Shown one piece after another: positions 11,437 through 20,974 of a DNA stretch of 64,000 nucleotides; within the stretch, counting starts at the first letter, position 1; each line of letters starts with the position of its first letter. The stretch is from an uncultured Woeseiaceae bacterium (GTDB lineage Bacteria > Pseudomonadota > Gammaproteobacteria > Steroidobacterales > Woeseiaceae). Under the pieces are notes generated by a model that worked only from the letters and a program-made list of their open reading frames with translations, did no database searches and was not told the origin of the DNA. Location of the stretch: positions 159,617 through 223,616 of the forward strand of contig CALZJH010000006.1 of NCBI GenBank assembly GCA_945787845.1. The letters are read 5' to 3'. A program made the position numbers and the translations under genes.

Positions 11437-12933
11437 TCATTGGCCATCGCCCAAAGTCCGACGAACCATCCAACGATTGAGCCCGATAAAGACGGCCAGG
11501 ACAATGCCCCACTGCACCAGGCACGTCATGACACTGAACGGATCGAACGGGTCGAACCAGCGATCCGGTGAGTAGACGCTGGCGGACTGGTAGAGCCACC
11601 AGCCGAGAAGCACAACCGCCAGTGAAGGAATGGCAAAGCGAATCGCCACATCCCAGAGAGGCCCTGCGCTCCAGTCGTGATCCTGGTGGTCGATACTTTC
11701 CTCGCGAAAACGCGAGGCGCCCTGGCGTATCACCGCAAAGGCGACAAACGCGCCCGAGATCATCAATCCAACTCCCCAGACAAAGTCCTGGTTGGCAAAG
11801 AAATCCAGGTTGATTGCTGACGGAATGCCCAACGTGAAGCCGATCGTGCATACGCCAAGGATTGCCTGGCGCCGGGCGATACCAAGATCGACAAGTACCC
11901 GGGTGGTCAGCTCAATCATTGCGATGAGCGAGCTGAAGGCCGCAAACGCCAGCCCGAGGAAGAACAGGATGGCGAACAGGTTGCCGGCCGGCATTTTCGC
12001 GAAGAGCTGCGGCATCCAGATGAACGTGAGCCCGGTGGCCGCCGGTCCGCTCGTCTTCATGACCTCGAGTATTTCGGCCTTGTTCATCTGGGCGCCGAGA
12101 ATAGCGAAGACCGTGCCAAAGATGATGATGGCGGCCAGGAGTGAAACCATATTATTGCCGACGCCCGTGATGACCGCGTTCTTCACCACGCCGTGGCGAC
12201 TTTGCATGTAAGCGCCATAGGTCAGGATCAGGCCCCACCCCGCACCGGTATCCCACGCGTTCTGCGTTAGCGCCTCAAGCCAGATCCGCGGCTGGGCAAG
12301 CGTGGACCAGTCGGGCGTAAACAAGAAGCGAATACCCTCTGACGCACCATCGAGAGTCAGCGTGCGCCCCAGCGAGATGAGTACGATCAGCAGCAAGGCA
12401 GGAATGAGCACGAGGTTGGCGCGCTCAATCGAGCGGATGCCATTCCAGACGACGACGGCGCCGAGTCCCATGGCGAGCGCGTGAAACGCGACCGGGAAAC
12501 CACCTGCCTGGAATCCGTCCCAAACACCTTGCGCGGCCTCAGCGGTGAGCGGAAGGGGCTCGACGGTCATCTTGATCAGGTAGTAGACGCACCAGCCCGC
12601 CACGACCGAGTAATAGAACATGATCGCCGTCGCCACGAAACCGACGAATGCGCCCATCCACGCGAATTTCTCACCCGCGATCTTCGCAAACGTTCCGACG
12701 ACGCCCATACGGCCTCTGCGCCCCAGGGCGTACTCGGCGATGATAAGCGGTACGCTCCATACGAACAGAAACACGAGCCATGCCACCAGGAAGGCACCGG
12801 CGCCGTCATCGCCGGCATTTTGCGCGGCGATGCGCGGGAAGCGCCAGATATTGCCTGTGCCGACCGCAATGCCGAGGACGCACAGAAGTAACCCGAGGCG
12901 TGAGGAAAAGCGCTGGTCTGTATGGTTCGTCAT
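11437..12933 (-). CDS. Sodium-dependent transporter, NSS (SNF) family
   Basis: A 498-residue inner-membrane protein of the LeuT fold with about 12 transmembrane segments. The family signature in TM1 is intact (IAVGTGNIWRFPRIAAQNAG), including the residues that form the sodium and substrate sites, and TM6 appears as ALTQNAWDTGAGWG. Bacterial members import amino acids or related amines with Na+. It is the last gene of a long minus-strand run that includes nucleoside genes; it lies nine bases after the BNR-repeat gene. Its presence there may indicate import of a degradation product, but the substrate cannot be inferred from sequence alone. Confidence 0.93.
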   Translation of the reverse strand: MTNHTDQRFSSRLGLLLCVLGIAVGTGNIWRFPRIAAQNAGDDGAGAFLVAWLVFLFVWSVPLIIAEYALGRRGRMGVVGTFAKIAGEKFAWMGAFVGFVATAIMFYYSVVAGWCVYYLIKMTVEPLPLTAEAAQGVWDGFQAGGFPVAFHALAMGLGAVVVWNGIRSIERANLVLIPALLLIVLISLGRTLTLDGASEGIRFLFTPDWSTLAQPRIWLEALTQNAWDTGAGWGLILTYGAYMQSRHGVVKNAVITGVGNNMVSLLAAIIIFGTVFAILGAQMNKAEILEVMKTSGPAATGLTFIWMPQLFAKMPAGNLFAILFFLGLAFAAFSSLIAMIELTTRVLVDLGIARRQAILGVCTIGFTLGIPSAINLDFFANQDFVWGVGLMISGAFVAFAVIRQGASRFREESIDHQDHDWSAGPLWDVAIRFAIPSLAVVLLGWWLYQSASVYSPDRWFDPFDPFSVMTCLVQWGIVLAVFIGLNRWMVRRTLGDGQ

Positions 12934-12942
12934 GTACGTTCG

Positions 12943-15900
12943 CTACTCCTGCAGCCCGCGTCCCGGGGTCCACGGCACCTTGGCCGCATCCATGGCGTTC
13001 TTGAGACTGGCGTACTCGGTATCGACGAGGCGCGTCAGCCTGGCGACGGTTTCGTCATACAGCTTGCGTCCGATGCGGTAAGACTCCTGCTGTGCCGCCG
13101 TCGGCCCCTGCGCACTGCTGCCCGGATCGAAGCGTGCATGCCAGAGACGTGCCTGGATGGACATGATCTCGTAGTCGTTGTAGTAACCGCGCTGTTCATT
13201 GCCGGCGAGGACGTCTCGAGCTTCGCGTACTTGTTGCTGGATGGCGTGCGCACGTTCGTACAAGGACCCATCGGTCGTCGAACGGCCGAGCGTTGCCTTG
13301 ACCGCATCGAGCTCACCAATGACTGCATCAACCGCGGCGGTCGTACCGGATGCTGCTCGAATCAACTCGTCAACCTTCGACTCGAAAATCACGCGCTGCT
13401 CCTGCGAGCTGCCGGCAATGACCGGATCCGGACGAATCGACACAACGTCGAAGGCCTGCGTCTGGCCGGGATCCTCGAGCACTCCGTCGACACGTTTCTG
13501 CATCGTCACCGAGTAACGGCCCGGTGCGACGAGAACACCCGTGCCTTCGTGATCTTCCTCACCTTCGGGTACGGGCGCCCAGGGCTCGATCGACGGATAG
13601 CGCAGATCCCAGGCGACGCGGCTAAAGCCGGCCGTGGCCGGGCCGACAACCTGGTCGACGATGTCCCCCGCGGCATCCCTGACCGTGAAGACCATGGCGG
13701 GCGCATCTTCGCGGACCTCGGCAATAACCTGATCCCAGCCGATGGCCACGACGTCCTCGTTGTTCTTTTCTTTTTCCTTTTCGACTTCACGCCGCGCATC
13801 CTTGCTGCTCTGGATCTCTTCAGCGAGGTAGTACGTGAACGTGGCGCCAAACGCGGGGTTCGGTGCCGTCCAGAAACTGTCGCCCTGGCTGGCTTTGCAG
13901 CCCGGCGTGCCGTCGCATCCGAGCGGGCTCCGAGGTACGTACCAGTCAGCCTTCCTGACCGGGAACAACACGGAACCGCTCTTGAGCATATCTTCGTTGA
14001 CGTCACGCAGCGGCGTGTAGTCGTCCAGCACATAGAAACTTCGGCCGAAGGTCGCGCCAACCAGGTCGTTCTCACGCGTCTGGATGACGAGATCGCGGAA
14101 CGACATATTTGGCGAACCGCCCTTGAGCTTGGTCCATGTGCCGCCACCATTCACGGTGAAGAACACACCGAACTCCGTGCCCACGAACATCAGGCCGGGT
14201 TTGACGTGATCCTGCACCACGCGCCACACCACATGCCGCTCCGGCAGGTTGCCGGCGATGCTCTTCCAGCTGCGGCCGCGGTTATCGCTCTTGAGAATAT
14301 ACGGCGCAAAGTCGCCACTCTTGTGGTCATCGACAACGACGTAGACTACGTCTGGATCGTGCAGGTCCGCCTTGATGTCGTTGACAAAGAATCGGTTGGG
14401 CACGCCGGGCAGCTTGCTCACGGTACGCCAGTTTGCGCCACCATCTTCGGTAACCTGGATCAGGCCGTCATCGGTTCCTGCGTAGATGAGACCCTGCACC
14501 AGCGGCGACTCGGACAGCGATGTAATCGTATTGAACTGCGACATCGCCCATAGATCACGCGGCGCATCGTAGCTCCAGGTGCGACCCATGATCGGTTGCC
14601 GCACACGGTTCTCGTTGCGAGTCAGGTCTGCACTGATCGGCGTCCAGCTGTCCCCATAGTTGTCGCTCTTCCAGACGCGCTGCGTACCGAAGTACAGGGT
14701 CTTCGTATCGTGCGGGCTGATGAGAATTGGCGCATCCCAGTTGTAGCGATCGGGCGCCTCCCCTTCCCTTGCCTGCGGCTTGATATAAATGGCCTCGCCC
14801 GTGCGCCGATCGTAGCGCGTCAGGTTGCCCTGCTGCCATTGTGCGTAAATGATATCCGGGTTCGTCGGATCGACGGCCGACTGGTGGCCGTCGCCGAACA
14901 GCGTGACAAACCAGTCGCTGTTGCGAATGCCGACCTGGTTCATCGTACGTGACGGGCCGCCCTGGCTGTTGTTGTCCTGTGTACCGCCGTAAACGTTGTA
15001 GAACGGTTCGTCGTAGTCGACCGCGACCTTGTAGTACTGCGTAATCGGCAGGTTGTTGATGAAGCGCCAGCTCTCGCCGAGATCAAAGCTCTCGTAGACG
15101 CCACCATCCGTTCCGATCAGCAGGTAGTTCTCGTCATCCTCGCGGAATGCCAGCGCGTGGTGATCGCCATGCTTGGACTCATGCGGCAACGGTATAAACG
15201 TATCGCCGCCGTCCCTGGTCATGCGCATCAGCGCGTCCATCTGGTACACGTGGCCCTCGAAATGTGGGCTCGCGAAAATCTCCTGGTAGTAATGCGGCCC
15301 GGTTGCACTGGAAAGATAGTCGTTCTTCTTCTCCCAGGTTTCGCCGCCGTCATCCGACCGCCAGAAGCCGCCGGTGCGATTTTCGAGTTCGATGGTCGCG
15401 TAAATCGTGTCCGGGTCCTGCGGGCTGATCGCCAGCCCGGTCTTGCCCATAATGCCTTCGGGCAGTCCGCTGGTCAGCTCCCGCCAGGTCTCACCGCCAT
15501 CTACCGACTTGTGAATCCCCGTTCCCGGACCACCGTCCATGACGACCGCCACATTACGCAGTCGCTGCCAGGTCACGGCATACATCACGTCCGGGTTGCG
15601 CGGGTCCATGTGCACCTCGTTGACGCCCGTGTATTGGTCGTCTTCGTCCGTGTTGCCATGGCCGTCGCCCAGCACCTTGCGCCAGTTCTCGCCACCGTCA
15701 GTCGATTTGAACAGGCCGCGATCGCCGCCACCGGACCAGAGCGGTCCCTGTGCGGCGACGAAAATCGTGTTGGAGTCGCGCGGGTCAATACGGATCATGC
15801 CGATGTGCTCGGAGTCCTCGAGACCCATGTTCTCCCAACTGTTGCCACCGTCACGGCTACGATAGATACCGTCACCGTAGGCTACGTGGCGGCCACTGAC

Positions 15901-16248
15901 GTTTTCACCCGTACCGACCCAGACCGTATCGGGATCGTTCGGATCCAGCGTAATGCAGCCGATCGAGTAGGAGCCTTCGTCATCGAAAACGGGCGTCCAC
16001 GTCGTGCTCGCGTTCTCGGTCTTCCAGACGCCGCCGCTGCCGACGCCGACGTACCAGGTACTCGGGTCGCTCGGATCGATCACGATATCGGCGATACGCC
16101 CCGACATGAAAGCGGGCCCGATGCTGCGCATTTCAAGGCCTTTGAAGGTGGCTTCGTTGAAGCCCGGTTCGATCTTCTCCTCTTCTTCGGCGTGTGCCGA
16201 TACAAACAGGAAGGCAACGAATACAAGAATGAACCTGCAAAATTTCAT
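12943..16248 (-). CDS. Large secreted BNR/sortilin-like beta-propeller protein
   Basis: A 1101-residue exported protein with signal peptide (FVAFLFVSAHA). Residues about 35-700 contain many BNR/VPS10-type repeats: SxDGGxxW-like motifs (KSTDGGENW, KSVDGGETW, RSDDGGETW, TEDGGANW) alternating with DPxxPDxxY/W strands (DPSDPSTWYVG, DPNDPDTVWVG, DPRNPDVMYAV). This builds one or two beta-propellers. The C-terminal 350 residues include an immunoglobulin-like part (VAWDLRYPSIEPW, APGRYSVTM) and a helical end. Such proteins are often annotated as glycosyl hydrolases or photosystem II assembly-like proteins without proven activity. ATG overlaps the tfoX-like stop by four bases, so it is translationally coupled to it. 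Ligand or substrate unknown. Confidence 0.85.
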   Translation of the reverse strand: MKFCRFILVFVAFLFVSAHAEEEEKIEPGFNEATFKGLEMRSIGPAFMSGRIADIVIDPSDPSTWYVGVGSGGVWKTENASTTWTPVFDDEGSYSIGCITLDPNDPDTVWVGTGENVSGRHVAYGDGIYRSRDGGNSWENMGLEDSEHIGMIRIDPRDSNTIFVAAQGPLWSGGGDRGLFKSTDGGENWRKVLGDGHGNTDEDDQYTGVNEVHMDPRNPDVMYAVTWQRLRNVAVVMDGGPGTGIHKSVDGGETWRELTSGLPEGIMGKTGLAISPQDPDTIYATIELENRTGGFWRSDDGGETWEKKNDYLSSATGPHYYQEIFASPHFEGHVYQMDALMRMTRDGGDTFIPLPHESKHGDHHALAFREDDENYLLIGTDGGVYESFDLGESWRFINNLPITQYYKVAVDYDEPFYNVYGGTQDNNSQGGPSRTMNQVGIRNSDWFVTLFGDGHQSAVDPTNPDIIYAQWQQGNLTRYDRRTGEAIYIKPQAREGEAPDRYNWDAPILISPHDTKTLYFGTQRVWKSDNYGDSWTPISADLTRNENRVRQPIMGRTWSYDAPRDLWAMSQFNTITSLSESPLVQGLIYAGTDDGLIQVTEDGGANWRTVSKLPGVPNRFFVNDIKADLHDPDVVYVVVDDHKSGDFAPYILKSDNRGRSWKSIAGNLPERHVVWRVVQDHVKPGLMFVGTEFGVFFTVNGGGTWTKLKGGSPNMSFRDLVIQTRENDLVGATFGRSFYVLDDYTPLRDVNEDMLKSGSVLFPVRKADWYVPRSPLGCDGTPGCKASQGDSFWTAPNPAFGATFTYYLAEEIQSSKDARREVEKEKEKNNEDVVAIGWDQVIAEVREDAPAMVFTVRDAAGDIVDQVVGPATAGFSRVAWDLRYPSIEPWAPVPEGEEDHEGTGVLVAPGRYSVTMQKRVDGVLEDPGQTQAFDVVSIRPDPVIAGSSQEQRVIFESKVDELIRAASGTTAAVDAVIGELDAVKATLGRSTTDGSLYERAHAIQQQVREARDVLAGNEQRGYYNDYEIMSIQARLWHARFDPGSSAQGPTAAQQESYRIGRKLYDETVARLTRLVDTEYASLKNAMDAAKVPWTPGRGLQE

Positions 16249-16592
16249 GATGACCCCTTAGTCTTGCGTTTCTTTTTCGGCCGTGGTGCCGGTAGTTCTC
16301 TTTCCGTGATGACCAGCAACTCGGTCAACCACTCTGCATCTTCAAGTTCGTCCGCGATAAGGAACGAGTTCTTCGCGCCCTCGTAGGGCGGCGCCTCGAC
16401 GACGGTCCCGATGTATTCGCGACCGCCCTTGGTAGGCTTGACGAACAGCTGGTTGTCGCAGATCAGCGCGACGACCTTGCCGTTCAGGTACAAGGTCGTG
16501 CCACCAAACATGTGGCGGTACGTCGGCTCACAGCCGTTTTGCACCTGGTCGACGACAAAATCAATAAAGTCCTGGTCATTCGCCACAGGCAT
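16245..16592 (-). CDS. TfoX/Sxy N-terminal domain protein
   Basis: A 115-residue protein made only of the TfoX N-terminal domain: YRHMFGGTTLYLNGKVVALI and LFVKPTKGG are the recognisable core, ending in a lysine-rich tail (PRPKKKRKTKGSS). Full-length TfoX/Sxy activates competence genes with CRP, but stand-alone N-terminal-domain proteins are common and of unknown role, so a competence function should not be assumed. The gene overlaps the ribokinase 3' end by 17 bases and the following BNR gene by four. A GTG at 16586 is an alternative start. DNA binding by the basic tail is speculation. Confidence 0.8.
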   Translation of the reverse strand: MPVANDQDFIDFVVDQVQNGCEPTYRHMFGGTTLYLNGKVVALICDNQLFVKPTKGGREYIGTVVEAPPYEGAKNSFLIADELEDAEWLTELLVITERELPAPRPKKKRKTKGSS

Positions 16593-17421
16593 TCACCTCT
16601 TCGCGTGTCGGCAGCGACGTCTGCGCGCCCATCTTCGTCGTGGCCAGCGACCCGGCCGCGCAGGCGAACCTGAGGGCATCACCTGGCTGCATGCCTTCGA
16701 CCAGCGCGACTGTAAGGGCGGCCGTGAACGTATCGCCCGCGCCCGTGGTATCAACCGCCTCAACCGCAGGCGGCGTGGCCTCGGCGAGTATCTCGCCACC
16801 CCTCACAAGCGTAGCCGTTCCCGCGCCACGCGTCGTCGCAAGGATGCCGCTGCAAGCAGCGAGCGTTGCACCATACCATTCGGATTCTGTCTCATTGACC
16901 ACGATGAGATCAGCGCGCTGCAGCACGGCCGCATCAATCCGCATGGCGGGCGCCAGGTTCACGCAGAAGAAGCCGCTGTAGTTTCGCGCCACCCAGGCGA
17001 CCGTGTCGACAGGCACCTCGAGCTGGCAAATCAGCGCGTCCGTGTTCGGCACATCGAAGTCGTCAGGCATTAGCGACCGGTTCGCCCCGGGTGCCACGAC
17101 GATCTGATTCTCACCGGAAGGGGCAACCGCAATGAGTGCCGTGCCGGTGGTCTTGCCCGGAACGGGCCTGCAATTCGACAGGTCAACGCCGCCATGCTGG
17201 AGCAGCGCAAGCGCTGTGGCGGCCGACGCATCGTCTCCGACGCGGGCGACCAGGGTGACGTCTGCGCCGAGCCGCTGTGCCGCCAGCGCCTGGTTCGCGC
17301 CCTTGCCGCCGGGGAAGCTATGGAGCTCTGCATCGGTGATCGTCTCGCCGGGCGCCGGCAGCTTCGCCGCTTTCGCGACAATATCGAGATTGACCGATCC
17401 AATGACAGCGATACTCGGCAT
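16576..17421 (-). CDS. rbsK: Ribokinase (PfkB family)
   Basis: A 281-residue sugar kinase. The N-terminal signature SIAVIGSVNLDIVAKAAKLP and FPGGKGANQALAAQRLGADV is typical of ribokinase, and the C-terminal PfkB motif DTTGAGDTFTAAL carries the catalytic Asp. It phosphorylates ribose (or possibly deoxyribose) at C5 using ATP. Directly downstream of the nucleoside hydrolase gene (two-base gap), it would phosphorylate the free ribose released by that enzyme and route it to the pentose phosphate pathway. Slightly shorter than typical (about 300-310), with a full set of motifs. Deoxyribokinase activity is an open alternative. Confidence 0.9.
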   Translation of the reverse strand: MPSIAVIGSVNLDIVAKAAKLPAPGETITDAELHSFPGGKGANQALAAQRLGADVTLVARVGDDASAATALALLQHGGVDLSNCRPVPGKTTGTALIAVAPSGENQIVVAPGANRSLMPDDFDVPNTDALICQLEVPVDTVAWVARNYSGFFCVNLAPAMRIDAAVLQRADLIVVNETESEWYGATLAACSGILATTRGAGTATLVRGGEILAEATPPAVEAVDTTGAGDTFTAALTVALVEGMQPGDALRFACAAGSLATTKMGAQTSLPTREEVNACGE

Positions 17422-17423
17422 CC

Positions 17424-18371
17424 TCAGCCCCCAAACCGCGCGAGTCGTTCAACAAGGAGATCATAGAATCCCTCTGCGTCGACCGCATACGTCCATTCGA
17501 CGTTGTGCGGCCTGTCCGTCACGTGCCAGAAGTCGACGGCCGTATGCCCCAGCGTCAATTCAGACGATGTCTCTACGGACAGATTGCACACCCTGGTCTC
17601 GAACAGGTCCGGCCGCAGCAACCAGGCAACGGTACACGGGTCGTGCAGCGGCGCACCCTCGGAACCGTATTTCTTCGTGTCGTAGCGATGGAAGAAACTC
17701 AACATACCGGCCGTGGCTTCTGCAACCTTATTGCCCACGCCGCGAATGCGGGCGACGCGCTCGCGCGTCGATAGCACCTTGTGCGTAACGTCGAGCCCCA
17801 CTGCCGTTACGGGCCGTCCGCAGTTGTAGACGATGTCCGCCGCGTGCGGATCGACAAGTACATTGAATTCAGCCGATGGTGAACGATTGCCGCCCTCGCG
17901 CATCGCACCGCCCATCGAGACAATACGATCAACGGCGTCGAGTATGGCGGGATCACGCTGGATCGCGGTCGCAATGTTCGTCATCGGCCCGGTGGGTATC
18001 AAGGTGACTGTCCCCTTCGCGGCATTGCGGAGGGTATCGATGATGTAGTCGACGGCATGCATATCCTGCAACGGCGTTTTCGGATCGAACACATCCACGC
18101 CATCGATGCCCGTGTTTCCGTGAATGTACTCGGCCGTGATCGCCTCGAGTTTCATCGGCTTATCACAGCCCGCGTACACACGCATGTCCGTTCGACCCGC
18201 GATGTCGCACATCATGCGCGCGTTGCGCTGCGTCAGTTCGAGCGGCACGTTGCCTGCGACCGTCGTGACGCCGAGCACTTCGAGTTCGTCTGGCGCAGAC
18301 ATCGCGAGAAACAGGGCGACGGCGTCGTCCTGCCCGGGATCACAGTCGATGATGACCTTACGCGGCGTCAC
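17424..18371 (-). CDS. Inosine-uridine preferring nucleoside hydrolase
   Basis: A 315-residue member of the nucleoside hydrolase family. The N-terminal DCDPGQDDAVALFLA cluster supplies the calcium ligands and catalytic Asp, VTTVAGNVPLELT follows, and the C-terminal HNVEWTYAVDAEGFYDL includes the conserved late aspartate. It cleaves the N-glycosidic bond of ribonucleosides to give free base and ribose in the cytoplasm. Start is GTG, three bases upstream of which no overlap with nupC occurs. Its neighbours, a nucleoside transporter and ribokinase, define an import, hydrolysis and ribose phosphorylation route. Pyrimidine versus purine preference cannot be read from sequence. Confidence 0.93.
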   Translation of the reverse strand: MTPRKVIIDCDPGQDDAVALFLAMSAPDELEVLGVTTVAGNVPLELTQRNARMMCDIAGRTDMRVYAGCDKPMKLEAITAEYIHGNTGIDGVDVFDPKTPLQDMHAVDYIIDTLRNAAKGTVTLIPTGPMTNIATAIQRDPAILDAVDRIVSMGGAMREGGNRSPSAEFNVLVDPHAADIVYNCGRPVTAVGLDVTHKVLSTRERVARIRGVGNKVAEATAGMLSFFHRYDTKKYGSEGAPLHDPCTVAWLLRPDLFETRVCNLSVETSSELTLGHTAVDFWHVTDRPHNVEWTYAVDAEGFYDLLVERLARFGG

Positions 18372-18374
18372 TTG

Positions 18375-19595
18375 TCAGAACGTCAGCAGTAATCCAGCCA
18401 GCGCCGCACTCATAAGATTCGACAACGAACCGGCAAGCACCGCCTTGATGCCCAGTTGCCCGATCAGGTCGCGTTGCTCCGGCACCAGCACGCCAAGGCC
18501 GCCCAGCAGAATGGCGATCGACGACAGGTTGGCAAAACCACACAGGGAGAAGGTCGAGATGGCGACGGTACGCGGGCTCATCCCGGCCAGGTAATCATTG
18601 AGGTGCGAAAAGGCGACGAACTCGTTGAGAATCAGCTTCTCGCCGAACAGCGCACCCGCCGCCTGGGCTTCGGCCCAGTCGATACCGAGCAGGTACATGA
18701 GCGGCGAAAACAGCCAGCCGAGAATCATCTGCAGCGTAAGGTCGTAACCAAACCAGCCTGCGACCCAGCCGACGACACCGTTCACGAGCGCGATCAGCGC
18801 GACGAAGGCGATCAACATGGCACCGATATTGGCGGCGAGTCGCAATCCGTCGGTCGTTCCCGATGCCGCCGCGAGAATCACGTTCTTGTGCTCGCTCTTC
18901 TCCATGATCAGTTTCTCGTGCTCACCCGACTTGATCACCTGGTCGTCGGGCATCACGATCTTGGCCATGAGCAGGCCGCCCGGGGCCGCCATGAACGCGG
19001 CCGCGAGCAGGTATTTGAGTTCGGCGCCCATCAGGGCATAGCCGGCAAGCACCGTGCCTGCGATGGAGGCAAGCCCCGACACCATGACCGTGAACATCTG
19101 CGCCTCGGTCAGTCCCTTCAGATAGGGCCGCACGACGAGCGGTGCCTCGGTCTGCCCGACAAAGATATTGGCGGCGGCGTTCATGGACTCGACCGCACCG
19201 GTACCTATGACTCTGTGCAGGAAGCCGCCCACGAGTTTGACGACCCACTCCATCACCCGCAGGTGATACAGGACCGACATCAGAGCCGAGAAGAAGATGA
19301 TGATGGGCAGAACATTGATCGCGAAACTGAAGCCGACGATGTCGGAATCAGCCAGCGGCCCGAACACCATATTGATGCCATCGTTGGCGAAGCCGATGAC
19401 TGCCATGACGCCGTTACTGAGCCACGCAATAGCCCTTCGGCCACCGTCCCAGTACAACACGATGGTTGCGACTACGACCTGCAGGGCGAATGCCGCACCT
19501 ACGATACGCAGATTGACAGCCTTGCGGTTGCTGGAGAACAGGAACGCGATGGCGAGGATAACGACAATCCCGACAATGCCGATGAGATTGGACAT
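18375..19595 (-). CDS. NupC-type concentrative nucleoside transporter (copy 1)
   Basis: A 406-residue inner-membrane carrier of the CNT family. Conserved elements are visible: [20 protein letters not shown] (around residue 150) with the substrate-binding Gln/Thr/Glu, APGGLLMAKI, GEKLILNEFVAFSHL, and the ending [17 protein letters not shown] pattern (here [14 protein letters not shown]). It couples nucleoside uptake to Na+ or H+. The gene is three bases upstream of the nucleoside hydrolase gene in the direction of transcription. A second paralogue of the same family lies at 27765-28988; the two differ in loop insertions, suggesting different nucleoside preference. Confidence 0.94.
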   Translation of the reverse strand: MSNLIGIVGIVVILAIAFLFSSNRKAVNLRIVGAAFALQVVVATIVLYWDGGRRAIAWLSNGVMAVIGFANDGINMVFGPLADSDIVGFSFAINVLPIIIFFSALMSVLYHLRVMEWVVKLVGGFLHRVIGTGAVESMNAAANIFVGQTEAPLVVRPYLKGLTEAQMFTVMVSGLASIAGTVLAGYALMGAELKYLLAAAFMAAPGGLLMAKIVMPDDQVIKSGEHEKLIMEKSEHKNVILAAASGTTDGLRLAANIGAMLIAFVALIALVNGVVGWVAGWFGYDLTLQMILGWLFSPLMYLLGIDWAEAQAAGALFGEKLILNEFVAFSHLNDYLAGMSPRTVAISTFSLCGFANLSSIAILLGGLGVLVPEQRDLIGQLGIKAVLAGSLSNLMSAALAGLLLTF

Positions 19596-19652
19596 GAATT
19601 CCCCCGGATCTTCTTATTCTTGAATTACCCAAGCATACCGCATTGGGCGTCA

Positions 19653-20966
19653 CTAACCGGTCAAAATCTCGTAGACGACCGGGCGCTCCGCGGGTGCCTC
19701 ATCGCCCAGCGACACGGCCGCAAGCAGGTTTTTCTCCGCCATAGCCGCATCGTCTTCGGATGCCGCGTGAATGACCGCGAGCGGCGTTTTGCTGTCGAGT
19801 TCCACGCCGATGGCGGCGATATCGCTGAAACCCACCGACAGGTCCAGCGCCTGGCCGACCTCGCGGCGTCCGCCGCCCAGTTCGATGATGGCATTGCCTA
19901 CCGCGCGCGCGTTGACGGCCTGTACGATTCCCTGCGCAATGACGGGCCGCACGAACGGCGCCTTGGGCAAATGACCCTGGTAATTCTCCAGCAGGTCGCC
20001 GGGACCACCGAGGCCCTCGACCATGGCGGCGAACTTCTCCGCGGCCCGGCCGCTGCTGACGGCCTCTTCGCAGCGCGTCACTGCCTCCGCACGATCGGTC
20101 GCCTGCCCCGAGACCACCAGCATCTGGGCGCACAGTGCGATCGTGACCTCGTTGAGCCGCGGCTCACGGACCTCATTGCGGAGAAACCGAATCGACTCCT
20201 CGATCTCGAGGGCGTTGCCCGCCGTGCTGCCGAGGACCTCGTTCATGTCGGTTATCACGGCGTGTGTCCTGAGACCGGCCCTGCCCGCTGTGCCAATGAT
20301 GCTGCTTGCCAGTTCACGGGCCTTGTCCAGGGATTCCATGAACGCGCCACTGCCCATTTTTACGTCCATGACGAGACCCTGCAGTCCGGCCGCAATTTTT
20401 TTCGAGAGGATGGACGCGGTGATCAGCGGCACTGACTCAACCGTGCCAGTGACGTCGCGAATCGAATAGAAACGGCGGTCGGCCGGGGCGAGATCGGGCG
20501 TCTGGCCAATGATCGCACAGCCCACGTCCCTGACGACCTCGCGGAACGTATCGAGATCCGGGGTCGCGTTATACCCCGGAATCGACTCGGCCTTGTCGGT
20601 CGTGCCGCCCGTATGGCCAAGGCCTCTGCCCGAAATCATCGGCACGTAGCAGCCACAGGCCGAAAGGATCGGTGCGAGCAGGAAGCTGACCTTGTCCCCG
20701 ACACCGCCCGTCGAGTGCTTGTCCACGACGGGTGCACCGTAGATTTCCGGGTCCCAGTCGAGAACCGTCCCTGAATCCGCCATCGCCAGCGTCAGCTTGG
20801 CCGCTTCGTCGAAACTCATCGAATTGAGAAACACCGCCATCGCCAGCGACGAGACCTGCTCGGCCGGCAGGCTCTCGTCTGCGAGGCCGTCGACGAAGAA
20901 CTGGATCTCCTCGTCGCTGAGCTCCCCGCCGTCGCGTTTCTTCCTGATGACATCCGTGAATAGCAT
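19653..20966 (-). CDS. deoA: Thymidine phosphorylase
   Basis: A 437-residue pyrimidine-nucleoside phosphorylase. DKHSTGGVGDKVSFLLAPIL (about residue 83) is the family's phosphate-binding signature, SGRGLGHTGGTTDKAES and VMDVKMGSGAFM complete the active site. It splits thymidine and deoxyuridine (in some members uridine) to base and deoxyribose-1-phosphate. The longer frame from 21041 would overlap the dioxygenase gene; I chose the ATG at 20966 giving the canonical MLFTDVIRKKRDG start. The deoxyribose-1-phosphate could be isomerised by the DeoB encoded at 26544-27752. No deoC aldolase is in this window. Free thymine/uracil would enter the operon at 3062-9853. Confidence 0.94.
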   Translation of the reverse strand: MLFTDVIRKKRDGGELSDEEIQFFVDGLADESLPAEQVSSLAMAVFLNSMSFDEAAKLTLAMADSGTVLDWDPEIYGAPVVDKHSTGGVGDKVSFLLAPILSACGCYVPMISGRGLGHTGGTTDKAESIPGYNATPDLDTFREVVRDVGCAIIGQTPDLAPADRRFYSIRDVTGTVESVPLITASILSKKIAAGLQGLVMDVKMGSGAFMESLDKARELASSIIGTAGRAGLRTHAVITDMNEVLGSTAGNALEIEESIRFLRNEVREPRLNEVTIALCAQMLVVSGQATDRAEAVTRCEEAVSSGRAAEKFAAMVEGLGGPGDLLENYQGHLPKAPFVRPVIAQGIVQAVNARAVGNAIIELGGGRREVGQALDLSVGFSDIAAIGVELDSKTPLAVIHAASEDDAAMAEKNLLAAVSLGDEAPAERPVVYEILTG

Positions 20967-20974
20967 GCTTGTCC

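Noticed and set aside
12922..14553. Plus-strand frame of 543 codons opposite the BNR gene
   Set aside because: Shadow of the repeat-rich minus-strand gene; Arg/His-rich with no family features.
16245..16592. Competence activator (full TfoX/Sxy)
   Set aside because: Only the N-terminal domain is present in 115 residues; stand-alone domains have no proven competence role.
18456..20435. Plus-strand open frame of 659 codons over nupC and deoA
   Set aside because: Antisense shadow of two highly conserved genes; contains no signal, domain or ribosome-binding site.
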